A stretch of DNA of 64,000 bases from Psoroptes ovis (taxonomy: Eukaryota > Arthropoda > Arachnida > Sarcoptiformes > Psoroptidae). Under the pieces are notes generated by a model. The model was given only the letters and a program-made list of their open reading frames with translations, ran no database searches and was not told where the DNA came from. The position numbers were made by a program, and so were the translations under genes. The DNA is taken from assembly GCA_002943765.1 (NCBI GenBank), contig PQWQ01000008.1:620001-684000 (forward strand). Direction: 5' to 3'. Positions within the stretch are counted from its first letter, which is position 1, and the number at the start of each line of letters is the position of its first letter. Shown here one piece after another: positions 46,677 to 59,008 of this stretch.

Positions 46677-46924
46677 GGAAAATATTAAACAAAAAAAAAA
46701 AATCATAAAAAATTCTACGAACATTCCCAAAAACGAAAAAATGAAAATTGTCAAATAATAATGATGTGAAAAAAATATTATTGGAAAAAGAGAAAAAATG
46801 TATGAAATTATCTTAATTGGGACTTTGTAGAAAAATTTTCAAAATGAAACAAAATGAAAATGAAATAAATAAGTCTTAGAATAAGAATTTTTTCTTATTT
46901 GATATTTTTCCAAGATCAAATCCC

Positions 46925-47045
46925 TTATGATTGTTTGATTCTTTTGGATTCTCTTTTGGAGTCTTTGGTCCTCTGATTCTTTGGTTCTTTGGATTCTTTG
47001 GTTCTCTTGGAGTCTTTGATTCTTCAGATTCTTTGATTCTTCGGA
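46925..47045. repeat. degenerate GATTCTTTG repeat
   Basis: About a dozen imperfect words such as TTCTTTGGT and GATTCTTTG in tandem. Confidence 0.65.
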
Positions 47046-47213
47046 ATCTCCTGAATTCTAATTGTGACATATTTCCAATTAAATTAAAAAGATGAAAATA
47101 GAAATACAAAAATAAAAAATTCTTTGAATCTTTAGGCCTTAATTCATTGCTTCTAAACTTTTAAGAATTTTCAAGAATTTTGAAGGCCTAAAAACGAATA
47201 GGTTTAAAGAAAA

Positions 47214-47229
47214 CGGTTGAGAAACACTG
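47214..47229. mobile_element. solitary hAT-like end
   Basis: CGGTTGAGAAACACTG with no partner found upstream. Confidence 0.5.
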
Positions 47230-48054
47230 TACTTATTGAAAATTTCAAGGCCTTATTTCGACTTAATTTGGCAAGCAAATTTGCCCGATCTTTCTGCGTG
47301 TGTGTGTGTGTGTGTATCTTTGCTAATTTGTAAATTATTAGCTTTTACCACTTTGATTGCTGCCAATTAATTATAAAATGATTAATTGAAAATCTTTGAT
47401 GATCCAAATGGATATTCACGGTGCTAATAAGATTTACTAAGAATATCATTAGCCCTTTAGGGGGCCAAATCATTCGCCTGGACCCTTTGTTTGATCTTAC
47501 AGAACTTCGTCCATCTTCGAGTGTTGAAGAAGAATCCATTGAATTGATAGCCAGGGATGGCCATTAATGATTCAATCAACGCCAATTAACGATAGGATAA
47601 TCAGGTGATTTCGAATAACTTCGAATGATTTTGTTTGATTAGTTAAATCTGTCACAATCCTACGAAATTCTACGGGATTCTTTCAATTTATTTTTGGTTA
47701 TCAGAAGGGTTGAGTGAAGAAAGTTTCCTGTAAGTAAACGTCAAGAATTTCATAAGGAATGATAAAGGAAAATTTCGCAACAAAATTTTCCTTTGAAATT
47801 TTCCTTTTTTTCCTCTGTCATGTATGAACTTCATTTCTTATTAAATATTATTATTATCCAAATAATAATAATAAATTCATTCAGTCAGTCAACTTTATTT
47901 AAATTCAATTTTAAAATTTATGAAAATGTTCAAAGATTGAAATGATGAAAAGAGACTGTTGTTGTTTGTTGTTATCTTTATTCGATATTAACTTTAAGAA
48001 AAATATTCCTTATTTTCTTTTTTTATTTCTGTAGAGAATAATGGATAATGCATA

Positions 48055-48138
48055 TTGGGTTGTCCGAAAAGTTTTGTCGGAAATTTCAATGCAAACGCCC
48101 ATTGAAAGACTGTCATAAACTTTTCGGACACCCCCCCA
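48055..48138. mobile_element. mariner-like miniature element
   Basis: TA then TTGGGTTGTCCGAAAAGTTTTG; right end AAACTTTTCGGACA followed by a C run replacing ACCC. Confidence 0.75.
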
Positions 48139-49010
48139 TATTTTCCTTTTAAAGATTTTGAAATTCATTTTAAAACATATTTCTTAGGAAAAAAAATGGA
48201 AAAAAATAAAAACATTTTTAAAAAACATATTGGCCAAATGAATTTAGACAAATACAAAAAGAAAACACAAACAAAACGAAAAAAAAATAGCCCTTAAGGA
48301 ATATAAATTTTAAAATAATATTTTCCATTATTTTTTTTCCTTCATTCTATTTTATTAAGACACCATATTCGCTGACTGAATGACTTTATCCTATCTCTAT
48401 CAGGGTGTCTATTGTCAATGTCTTTGATTTCAACCTTATAAAAAAAGAGAAGAATAGGACCTGATAGAATAACAGGACCTAATAAAGAGCGAATAGGACC
48501 GTACGTCCCCTGCAACATACCATCCAGGGACCTCTAAAATCCATTACTAAAACGATAAAATTTCAAGGAAAATGGAAATATGTCTACATTTATCTACCTC
48601 ATCGTCGACATCAGCGCTTTACAAGCATCGCTGTTGATAATCTAGTATGTTTGATGTCTGAGACGTAATGTCTTCGAGTAAAAGCGATTAATTGATTGGT
48701 GATTTCATCGAGTTTCAAAGGGTTTTGAAAAAGTTTCGAAAGGGTTTGAAATGGTCTTAAAGGGTTCAAAATACGATTTTTCCCAAATCATCCATCCTTT
48801 GGATACCCAAAAAAAGGGTTAAAATCTGAAAACCTTTAAAAATTCAAATTCAATTTAGTCTTGTTTAATTGATCAAATCTTCAAGAATTATTCGTTGAAA
48901 TTATTCGAGTTTATCGAAATTCAGTGTTGAAATTCCATTTGTTGAAATTCTATGTACCGAAATTCTATGTGTTTCACAAGCGCAAATTTAAGAAAAATTA
49001 TCCCCAAAAA

Positions 49011-49165
49011 TTAACCCTTAAAACTCGAGCGGTGAGCATAGCTCACCATAAGATATAATGCAGCAACTCGATAGGCGAACCTCAGGCACCATTTTACATG
49101 AGTATGAAAAATTGTCGAGCTGCTGGCTTGCTTGCGCTATATTTGCCTCGAGTTCTAAGGGTTAA
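49011..49165. mobile_element. piggyBac-like miniature element (copy 2)
   Basis: 155 bp, TTAA both ends, CCCTTAAAACTCGAG and CTCGAGTTCTAAGGG inside. Same family as 32811-32965, opposite orientation. Confidence 0.78.
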
Positions 49166-49669
49166 CATATAAGAATCGTATATTATCGTTTATCATTACA
49201 TAATTCATACATTCATTCATTCATTTATTTATTCAATTTTTCTTATCTTTCGAAACAAAGAAAAAAATACAAATATGTGATACAAAAAATAAGAAAAAAT
49301 TGAAGAAAAGAATTGGTCCATAAAGACATATTGGAAGAAGAAGAATCGCTCGTAAGATTCGTTGGTAAGAATCTTTGGAAGAATTGGTGGAAGAATGAAT
49401 ACTGGGACAATGAATGACTTGAATCGCTCCCAGTCTCTCTCCCATTATTATTATCATCAATGATGTTCTCTCTCTCTCATTGGATTCTTCCCAATGATTC
49501 TCTTGATTATCATTATTATTATTATTATGAATTATTTTTCCATTATCATTGATTCATGAATTATTTCATTTTTTTGATATTTTTAATATTTTTTTCTCCG
49601 AAAAAATGATAATAGATATCATACATATATGATACGAACAAATATTTTCTTCGAAAGAATTTCAATGTA

Positions 49670-49761
49670 TTACGTTGTCCCATAAGTTCTTGTCGTTTTT
49701 ATTTTTATTTTTTTCTATTTGAAAACCGGCAAGAACTTATAGAACTTATGGGACAACCTAA
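49670..49761. mobile_element. mariner-like miniature element, CCCATAAGTT class, with duplicated arm segment
   Basis: TA flanked; left TTACGTTGTCCCATAAGTTC. In the right arm AGAACTTAT occurs twice in a row, lengthening the element to 92 bp. Confidence 0.88.
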
Positions 49762-49768
49762 TAAAATA

Positions 49769-49850
49769 TTTGGTTGTCCGAAAAGTTTTCACCAATTTTC
49801 ATCATCAACTCTTCGTTGATTAAGCGGAAAGAACTTTTCGGACAATCTAA
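49769..49850. mobile_element. mariner-like miniature element, AAGCGGAA class
   Basis: 82 bp, TA flanked, 7 bp from the previous element. Confidence 0.88.
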
Positions 49851-51612
49851 TATTTTCAATGTTTTTTTTTTTTTTTTTTTTGATGAAATATTTTTTTAAT
49901 ATAATATCAATGTTTAGTTTATATCAATATTTATTGAATTATATTGATTTCTTTTGTGTTTCAGAGAAAAAAAAAAATTCAAAATTCAAAATTTAAATAT
50001 GAATTATGAAATTTTTAAAATTTTGAATTTACAAATACAAGAAACTGAATTTAAATTAATTTAAATTTAAATTAGTCACAAATTTAAATATGAATTTAGA
50101 TTAATTTTGAAAATTTTTACGAAATTTGTATCCAAAATGAATTAAAAACTAAATCAATTATAATAGAAAATCAGTATTGATAAATGATGATGATCACTCA
50201 TCATCCATTGTCCATCATCCATCTCTTGATGTATTGATGTTTCGATGCATTTTTTTTTTTTTTTTTTTTTTGGGCACACTGGTACATCATTTATAGTTGT
50301 TGTTCATCATCATCGAAATCTTTTCTTATCTTTTAAAATTAACAAAAGAATAACATATATTCATTAACATTAACAGCAAAAATATTCTAAAATCATATTC
50401 AAGAATACTCGGATCTTATTCAAGAATATTCTGTTCATATTCCAAAGAATATTCCTTTAATATGAATTTTTGAAATTTTTTTAAAAAATTTGAACTTTTT
50501 TTAAATTTTGAAAATTTCTAAATTATTCAAATTATCAGCCAATAACTTAATGAATGAATCAATCAATCAATCAATCATTTTTCTTTTCAAATTCTATTAT
50601 CAATCGATTACATTACATTGATTGTGTAAATTTTTCTTTATTTTTTTTTTCAAAATTTTAATTATGATTTTTGAATTTTTGATGAGATAATTATGCACCA
50701 AAAAAAGCCTTATTAATTCATAAGCCTTGATTTTGTTCATTATTCAATTCAGCCATGCACACACACACGACAATGCTTCAATGCTTTAAAAAATGCAAAG
50801 CCATGGCCCCATACCACCACCACCACCAGCCCCTTTGTTAGATAAGACCAACTTAAGGGTTATAATGAAAATAGAAAATGAGATAAGAACTTTCCAAGAC
50901 TTTTCTTTCGACATCATTGTTATCAATGACAATGACAACCATAAAAACCCTTTGAACACACTCGATCATCATCTTAATTAAATGTATAAGGTCTTTGGTT
51001 CGGAATCCGTTTCGATTTTTGAATCTTTTGGATGTTTTTGCGATGATGGATTACCAAGTTGATCTTAGACATCATTCATCATCTCCACGGGTCTTTGTAT
51101 CTGGTGACTGACGATTTTTTTTCAAATTTCAACGCGTTCAATCGCAAATAATGCTTCGATAAATGAAACTAAAGGGTTAATTTAATAAAGTCACAATTTT
51201 CATTTAGCCAAAATAGAAATAAATGAATGAATAAATATCCGTGTTATCAGTTTGTTTTCGCTTCAATTCAATTTGACCATTTTGTTTGTATATTTTCCAT
51301 GTCATTCCGAATCGATTCAATCATTGATCGTAAATGGTCAATGACCATTTATTTTCATTTTTCATTCATCCAAAATGTCTGTCACCAAAGAATTTTGGAC
51401 CAAAAAAGACCATTTTAACCCTTTTTCACCATTATTCTATCATCAAATATCTGTCTACCATCATCCAATACGGCAAACACACTGTAGTTCTGAATCATTA
51501 TTTTTTTTTTCAGTTGATCAATTTTCAAAGGGTTAATCTAATTTTTCTTTTTTCACGAAGAAATTTTGACATTTTTTCGCAACTTTTCTCGGGAAAATAT
51601 TATTTTTGACTA

Positions 51613-51697
51613 CAGTCATACTTCAATTTACGCCAAACTTTTGCAATGCTTATTGCAAATTATGAAAATTCAAAGCTGGTTAAACGAAGTATCGCTG
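51613..51697. mobile_element. pogo/Tigger-like miniature element
   Basis: TA-CAGTCATACTTCAATTTACG and GGTTAAACGAAGTATCGCTG-TA ends; 85 bp. Confidence 0.65.
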
Positions 51698-51914
51698 TAT
51701 GATTTCTATTCAATTTTTTTCCGTAAAAAATTCTTGATCAAAGAATATTCTTTTATCTTAAAATTTCAAGAATTTCTTTACAAAAAAATTCTTTTGAATT
51801 TTTCTTTTTTTTTAAGAAACTTTTCAATATTTCAACATTGATTATTCCTTTTTTAAAGAAAATTTCAGTGCAAAAATGATACATTTACATAATTCAATGT
51901 TGATTTCAAGGGAC

Positions 51915-51915
<1 letters not shown>

Positions 51916-51945
<30 letters not shown>
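51916..51945. repeat. A30 homopolymer
   Basis: An uninterrupted run of about 30 A. Confidence 0.9.
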
Positions 51946-51949
<4 letters not shown>

Positions 51950-52070
51950 GAAAATTTCAAATTTCATTTTTTTGCTTCACAGCAACAACAATATATTGAA
52001 TTTTGTCCCTTTAATCCTTGATATCTTTAATGTTACATAATTCATAATCTAAAAATGAATTGAATATATC

Positions 52071-52164
52071 AAAGATTGTCCAGAAATTCTGCGCAAAAAT
52101 TTTCAGCCAAGACATCGATTCGATTGATTTCCAATATACGAATGAACTTTTCGGACAACCGAAT
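52071..52164. mobile_element. diverged mariner-like miniature element
   Basis: GATTGTCCAGAAATTCTG and GAACTTTTCGGACAACC ends. Confidence 0.6.
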
Positions 52165-53067
52165 TCACTCGAAAATATCTGGAATTTATTTTCCGATTTT
52201 CTTCGATTCATAAATGTCCAATAATCTTATTACATTAATCTGAATGTATTGAATTTCATTTAAGAAAAGAACGAACTAGAATCCTTCGAGGATTCCAAGA
52301 TATTATTGGCCAAATGACTAAAATAATGGTGTGTGTGTCCGAAAAGTTCTGACCGGAATGATTTCAATGAAACATTCTATCAATTGATTCATTGATTTGA
52401 CAAAATCGATTTCGATTGATTAATTGATTGATTGATAGATCAATTGATCAAATGATTAAATTGACAAAATGATAAAACAATTTACATATAAACGATTCAG
52501 ATTTTGATCTGAAAATATTCTTTCAGAATATTTCAAGAATATTCTGATTCATATCGATTCATACCTAAAATGAATGAATAAATCAATTCCAAAAGGAATT
52601 ATCGATCGTTTTCCCTAAATACCTTTCCACCCACAACTAAGCCCACCCCACTAACCCCCCCATCAAACAATCATTTATCGATCCTTGAATTCATTGATTC
52701 ACTTGTCACTTGGATATCGTCAGATATATTTAAATGTACTCATATTCATCATTTGAATGATGAACCAAGGAATATTCATTAAAATCTTCGGGGAAATTTC
52801 CTTGAATTTTCATTGAAATTTTACTTTTTAAAATTCTTTGATTGAATTTCATAGAAACTAATTCATTCGACTTTGACTATGACTTTTTTTCTCGGGGTTT
52901 ATACCTGTTTCATTTCAAAAATCATATGATTTTTCGGGTGCTGTCATATGAAATGTCAAATTTTTTAATCAAATTATCTGTCTTTCGTTGTGTGCCAACG
53001 CACAACCAAAGACCATCATTCAAATCATTCAAAATCATCATCATCAGTGAAACATTAAGTAAACAAA

Positions 53068-53152
53068 TAATGGATTGTCCGAAAAGTCGATGACGATTTT
53101 CCCATAGACTTTTGATTGATTTTGCAACAAAAACTTTTTGGACAACCCATTA
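53068..53152. mobile_element. mariner-like hairpin with TAATGG ends
   Basis: TAATGGATTGTCCGAAAAG and CTTTTTGGACAACCCATTA; same variant outer bases as 22821-22907. Confidence 0.75.
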
Positions 53153-54066
53153 CCCACACACACACACACAGACAGACAGACATTGAAGTTTTGAAATGAA
53201 ATGAAAAAAAAATTGAAAAATATTGAAATTAATCTTTATTGAATTGTCAAAGTCTTTTTTTTTCTTTGAAAATAATGTATGAATGTGCGTACACAAGTAA
53301 ATATTTGATTTGATTGAAATTTTGAAATTTTGAAATAAATCAAATTTCAAATATTTCATAAGAAAATTTCATCACACCGCCTACCGATATGAAATGATCG
53401 TTGCGAATAAATGAAAATAAATGATAATAAATGAGAATCTAACCGGAAAAAACGATCATTTCATACCAGTAATTTACTTATTTTTTTTTACTCCATACAG
53501 ATAATGAAACAACTGAATAAAGCAACTGAATCAAGCAACAAGGTCTGATTAATCAAAGACCTGATAAAATCCTTCCTGGATTACGCCGTAAACCGTCGCT
53601 ATTCTGGTCGCTGTCGCAACAATTCTGGTCGAATCAAATTGATTCTGGTCAAATCAAATCGATTCTGGCTCAGTCGACTGCTGAAAATCTTGCCAAAAAT
53701 ATTCCCGAATGAAAATTTCTTTGCTCAACAAAATCAACTTGAATTGATTCAAATTTACTTAATCAAAATGAAAATTATTAATTGTACATACAACACCGAC
53801 AACAAACGCCCACAACGACAGCCAACAAACAAATGGTCAACATTGAATCGTTTAAATCAATGAAATCATTTGATTGATTTCAAATTGATTTAAATTCAAC
53901 GAGATATTGATCTATGAATCTATGAAAACATCACAGACACATTTACGCCCAAACACATTCGAATACATCTTGTTTGATACTTATTATTATCATTATATCA
54001 AAGGTTCAAAGGTTTTTAAAGGTTCAAAGGTTTTTCAAAGGTCAGAGGTTTTTCAGAGGTATATAG

Positions 54067-54147
54067 TTAGGTTGTCCTGAAAATTTTTGCCGATTTACTA
54101 ATTGAAAAACATCGGAAAATCGGCAAAAACCGTGTCGGACAATCCAA
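54067..54147. mobile_element. mariner-like miniature element
   Basis: TTAGGTTGTCCTGAAAATTTT and GTCGGACAATCCAA; interior GATTTACTAATTGAAAA shared with 39144-39225. Confidence 0.8.
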
Positions 54148-54479
54148 TATTTGAGGTATATGAACAATAATAATCCTTTGTATACAAATTCCATCATCAT
54201 TATCATTATCATTGTTATTACTGTTAATTATGATTACAAATTCAATGTTCAATGTTGATAATATTTATTTATTTATTTATTGTTATTTTTGTTTTTTTTT
54301 TTTGTTCTATTATTAAATTTGATACTTTATTTGTTTCTATTTGGACCATTTATTTCGCATAAACATTCGAATCGAATTCGATGGGTCGCCTGCGGGCTGT
54401 TTTTCGGTACATTTATCCTCTCTCCATCTTCATTCATTCACTCTCTGTTGATTTTGTTGTTTGCAATTACATTATATCA

Positions 54480-54563
54480 AAGTTGTCCAGAAAGTTTTTT
54501 TTGGGCCAATTTTCTCCAATCATTTTCTATGATATAACCGGTAAAACTTTATGGACAACCTAA
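54480..54563. mobile_element. mariner-like miniature element, TATATCGTAG-like, reverse
   Basis: AAGTTGTCCAGAAAGTTTTT and AAACTTTATGGACAACCTAA, interior TTTTCTATGATATAACCGG. Confidence 0.75.
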
Positions 54564-55418
54564 TATTTAATAACAATTATTATTATCATTGAAAATAAAG
54601 ATACACACACACTTTAATTAATTAATAACAAATTACATATGTAAATTGAAAAATAACATTTGATTATTATTGTTGGTGGTGGTGATGGTGGTGGTGGAAA
54701 TAAAAAAAAAAAAAAAATTCGAAATAAATTGATTCATAATAATTTGATTATAAATAATCATTATTAAATTTTGTAATTTTGTAATTAAAAATTAATTATT
54801 ATTAATTAAAAAAATCAAATTAAAAACAAAAACATTAACATTAATTGATAATTTTCTTTTGGTGATTCCAAATGAATAATTTTCCTTGGAGGGTTTATTA
54901 TTAGTTGAACCCAAGAACCTTTTGAACTCGGATTGTGTGTGGATTCCAATTGTGTTTGTTTGTGATTTCGGTGTACCCGAATTAATTGTCGGTCCCAAAA
55001 AACTGGATGATTGGCCCTAATTGGTCGGATAATAATAATCAAATACCAAATCGTGGATGGTGAATGGATCAATTGTTTTACAACCGCCATCAGAATCAAT
55101 TGTTTTACCACCGCCATCATCATCATTGAATCAAAATCTATTGAATCAATTCAATCGATATCAATCCATAATGGAATTTGAATCGAAATCAATTCATAAT
55201 GGAATTCAATTAACAACAAAAAACAAAGTATTCAACGTATACGAAGCACACAAAACAAATAAAATCATAATCAAATATCATAATCAAGACCCAACTTTTG
55301 TTTAATCGGGCCAAACAATAACAACAACATGGCAAATATCATCCACGAAGAATCACTTATGAAAACATTATCATTCAACTATCATTTACTATTACTCATT
55401 TACCATTATCATTTACTA

Positions 55419-55498
55419 TTTGGTTGTCCCATAAATTCTTGCCGGTTATATCGTAGAAAATCATTAGAAAATCGGCAAGAAATTATGGGACAACCTAA
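55419..55498. mobile_element. mariner-like miniature element, mixed arms
   Basis: 80 bp, TA flanked. CCCATAAATTCTTGCC arms with a TATATCGTAG interior, linking the two classes. Confidence 0.9.
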
Positions 55499-55711
55499 TA
55501 TTACCAGTCATTGAATAAAATGAAAGTTCTTTGAATTGATTTTCATTTCAATTTTATTTGTTTTTATCTCTTTCTTTAATTATTATTATTATCATGTTAT
55601 CATACATTATCTTATAATAATAAATACATTATAATTCAATTATTGAATAATAATAATAATAATGATATTATCATTATTATTATTGCCAAAATTGTATTGC
55701 CATCAATTCAC

Positions 55712-55791
55712 TTAGGCTGTCCGAAAAGTTTTTGCCGATTATATCGTAGAAAATCATTGGAAAATCGACAAGAACTTATCGGACAACCTAA
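55712..55791. mobile_element. mariner-like miniature element, TATATCGTAG class
   Basis: 80 bp, TTAGGCTGTCCGAAAAGTTT to GGACAACCTAA; right TA present, left flank AC. Confidence 0.9.
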
Positions 55792-55987
55792 TACTTATTG
55801 GTATTTATATTTGTATTATCATTCATTCATTTCGTTTATTTATTTTTGTTATTTTTGTTATTCATTCATTCGATATTATTGAATTATTTAATGTATAATA
55901 ATTGTTTTTTTTTTGTATCATTGATGTTATTTGATTTTAATATAATATTAATAATAAATAAATGTGAATAAATATCATTATAATTGA

Positions 55988-56075
55988 TTTCGAGGTTGTC
56001 CAAAAAATTCATAGCCATTGATTCAATAGAGTTCCTATGGAAAAGTTGGCCAAAACTTTTCGGACAACCTCGAAT
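55988..56075. mobile_element. mariner-like hairpin with TCGAGG ends
   Basis: TTCGAGGTTGTCCAAAAAATT and AACTTTTCGGACAACCTCGAA; outer bases unlike TTAGG but complementary. Confidence 0.75.
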
Positions 56076-56481
56076 CATATTACATAAATATAAATCATAA
56101 AAATCAATAAAAAACTTTTAATTTTTTTTGCTTTGATAATGATAAAGCAATTAAATCACTCAGAGTGTGTTTACATACACACAAAATGATGAAGTCATGT
56201 TTGACAATGGCAAAGGCAAACATAAACTAAGCTCTTAAAAAAGCCAAAGGCCTTATTCTATCGGATTCTTATTACTTAATTTCTCCTTCTTAAAAGCATT
56301 TCTCGATTTTCTTTAACGATATTAGGGTCTCAGCATTTGGGGTCCTGGGAAATACGGACGGAGCAGGGCCCCGTCATTCATCCACCTCAGTTTCCACCCC
56401 ATTGTTCTTGAGGTACCCCCCCTTAAAAATTCTTGAATTCCGTCCATAATCGTCCTGCCACAGAGGAAATTTCAAGGCATC

Positions 56482-56580
56482 ATTTCACCCTGGTTAAGGT
56501 ATGATTTCACCCTGGTTAAGGTATGATTTCACCCTGTTAAGGTATCATTTCACCCCGCTAAGGTATCATTCCAACCCTCC
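56482..56580. repeat. 22-bp tandem repeat, about 4.5 copies
   Basis: Units of ATTTCACCCTGGTTAAGGTATG; the first two identical, later ones shorter and diverged. Confidence 0.85.
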
Positions 56581-57355
56581 AAATTTCACTCAACGAATAT
56601 GTCACCCAAACACATACACTTATAAAAGCCAAATGGTCAAACCAACAACGATGTTTGTACGATTTAATTACAGGCCTATACAACAGATTGTATGGTCTTA
56701 GACCTTGTTAAATAATAAATGTCCCCAAAAAAACAATCTGATGTAAGGCTATATGTTTGTTCATTTAATTTAATTTCCAATTTTCAATTTTTTAATTTAA
56801 TTTTTTTTCGTTGGAAATTCTATATCATTTGTAATGTGTCTCAATGTGTATCGATAATACACAATGTGCTGATTGTGATTAGTTTCACGGGAGAAAAAAT
56901 ATGATTTTTACAATCGAAAAAATTCCAAAATTGTTAGTAATTTTTGTGTTTCTAAAAATATTCTATCAAACACAAACGAACCGAGACAGTTGAATCGATT
57001 GCTTTGTACTCGACAGGCGCCCATGGGGCACCGTATACAATTACAACTATCACTCGCTTGGCTCTTCACAGGCACCAGTTTTTCATGCTTCACTTATGGT
57101 TTTTGAAAAATCGCTCGAGTGTAAGGCAAATGTACGGAGAGGAAAATGTCGAGCGCATGGGGGAAAAATTATTTTTTTCCACTGATCATTACTGACAATA
57201 ATTTGCCACAGGCGAAATTAATTATGAAATTTTTTTTTTATTAAATTTTCCTGATCATAATAATTGGATTTTTGTCTGAAATATAAAAGTTTTCGTTTTG
57301 AACATTTGAAAATTGTCACAAATTTATTTGAGGACAAATTTTCTCCATTCAATTA

Positions 57356-57437
57356 TTAAGTTGTCCGAAAAGTTCTGGCCGTTTTTCATAAGCAACTCTA
57401 TTGTGATTAAGCGGAATGAACTTTTCGGACAACCTAA
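57356..57437. mobile_element. mariner-like miniature element, AAGCGGAATGAAC class
   Basis: 82 bp, left TA; TTAAGTTGTCCGAAAAGTTC to GGACAACCTAA. Confidence 0.88.
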
Positions 57438-57734
57438 TCTTTCGTGAGAAATTTTCTTCCGGAAAATTTCATGTTTCAGTCACCTGTTTATTTATGTTTG
57501 TTGTTCAAGCAAATTGCTTGAAACAATGTTTGTAAATGATCAAATGGATCAGAAAATCATTCGAAGGTTTTTTTTTTTAATTAATTTCAGTGTTTTTGAT
57601 GAGGCTAGTGTTGGCGTAATTGGTCGAATTGGTGGTAGCAATGTTGCCTGTAATTGAAACTTGAATTAATTTAAATCGTTTTCAGGGTCCGAAGATAATT
57701 TTGGTCTTGTCAACCCTTGTCGAATCTTTGTTGA

Positions 57735-57918
57735 TTGGCGGGGGAGTTTAAGAGAAAAGAGGTAGGTAAGAGTGGGCCGAGGAGCGATTAAAAGAGGAAG
57801 TGAAAGAGGTTGGTAGAAATGGAAGAAGAGGAGGGAAAACATAAAGACCATGGTTGCAAAAAGAGAAAGGGGTAGGGTAAGGTGGTTAGTGGTGGGGAGA
57901 AGTAGGAGAGGGAGCCAC
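57735..57918 (+). repeat. polypurine tract (G/A on + strand)
   Basis: About 180 bp with a strong G/A bias, resembling 38491-38715 in wording (AGAGG, GGGAGA). The Ser/Pro/Leu-rich minus frame is its shadow. Confidence 0.75.
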
Positions 57919-58066
57919 AATGAAATAGTTAATCGATTATATTTAATGATCATTTTGAATTCATTATAAATGTTTTCGTGTGTTTGTGTGTGTGTGTGTG
58001 TTTAATTTAATCCTTTAGATACCAAAACGAAAATTATTCAAATTCAAACAAATCAAACAGATTGAT

Positions 58067-58271
58067 CAGTGTTTCTCAACCGTTTTTCGATTTGCATTTT
58101 TGTGATAATATTCAGGTTGTCCGAAAAATTTTCGCCAGTTTTCCAATTATTTTCTACGATATAATCGGCAAAAACTTTCCGGACAACCATATATTTTTCG
58201 CTTTCATTTCCTCGATTTTCTCGTTCTTCCAATCACTTAATCACTTAAAACAATATGTTTGAGAAACACTG
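58067..58271. mobile_element. hAT-like element split by a mariner-like insertion
   Basis: CAGTGTTTCTCAACCG and TTTGAGAAACACTG ends; mariner-like hairpin inside at 58111-58191. Confidence 0.75.
58111..58191. mobile_element. mariner-like miniature element nested in a hAT-like element
   Basis: TTCAGGTTGTCCGAAAAATTT and TTTCCGGACAACC with CTACGATATAATCGG interior (reverse TATATCGTAG class); left TA. Confidence 0.85.
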
Positions 58272-58520
58272 TAAATTGAAAAAAATTCACAAAAAATTTG
58301 AATGAAAATTTGTTTCGTCAAATGAGAAAAATTCTGCCATTCACAAACATAATGACATTTTACGGAAAGAAAAAAATTCTCAATGAAACTTTTAAATTAT
58401 ATTTACCCCCCCCCCAATCAACCATTAAAACATTTTGTTTCCAACCAAAAAAAAAAAAAAAAACCAATTCGCATATATCACTGATCAATTTGATTTACTG
58501 GCTGATGATTTGTGAATTTA

Positions 58521-58601
58521 TTAGGTTGTCCGAAAAGTTCATCGCGCTCAAATCAATAGAGTCGCTTATGAAAATTGGCAAAAACTTTTCGTACAACCTA
58601 A
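58521..58601. mobile_element. mariner-like miniature element
   Basis: 81 bp; TTAGGTTGTCCGAAAAGTTC to CTTTTCGTACAACCTAA; left TA. Confidence 0.85.
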
Positions 58602-58795
58602 TCATATAATCAATGTGAACATACATTTGTGTGAATACATGTATATGAATGTAAATTAAAATGATACAAAATGATTCAAAATAATTCAAATGATGATCCA
58701 AAATGATGATTCTAAAATGGTGAAAAACTTTTCAAAAAAATACAAAACATTTTTTTGCCAAAAATACAAATTACTTTTAATAGCATCTCAAAGTA

Positions 58796-58878
58796 TTAGG
58801 TTGTCCCATAAGTTGTTGCCGTTTTTCGAATGAAAAAAAATTTGAAAAAAAATGGCAAGAACTTATGGGACAGCCTAA
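58796..58878. mobile_element. mariner-like miniature element, CCCATAAGTT class
   Basis: 83 bp, TA flanked; near-complete hairpin. Confidence 0.9.
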
Positions 58879-59008
58879 TATATATACACGAACCATTATT
58901 TGTGAATGGGGAAAATGTAATTTTTTTTTTATTTGGGAAAATTCCACAAATAACCCAAAAATAATTGATGTTATACTTTCAGGGGAAAAAGATCATTTTG
59001 GTGATATA

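Noticed and set aside
47345..47539. Minus-strand 64-codon frame in a more GC-balanced stretch
   Set aside because: No family features, no splice partners found; chance frame more likely.
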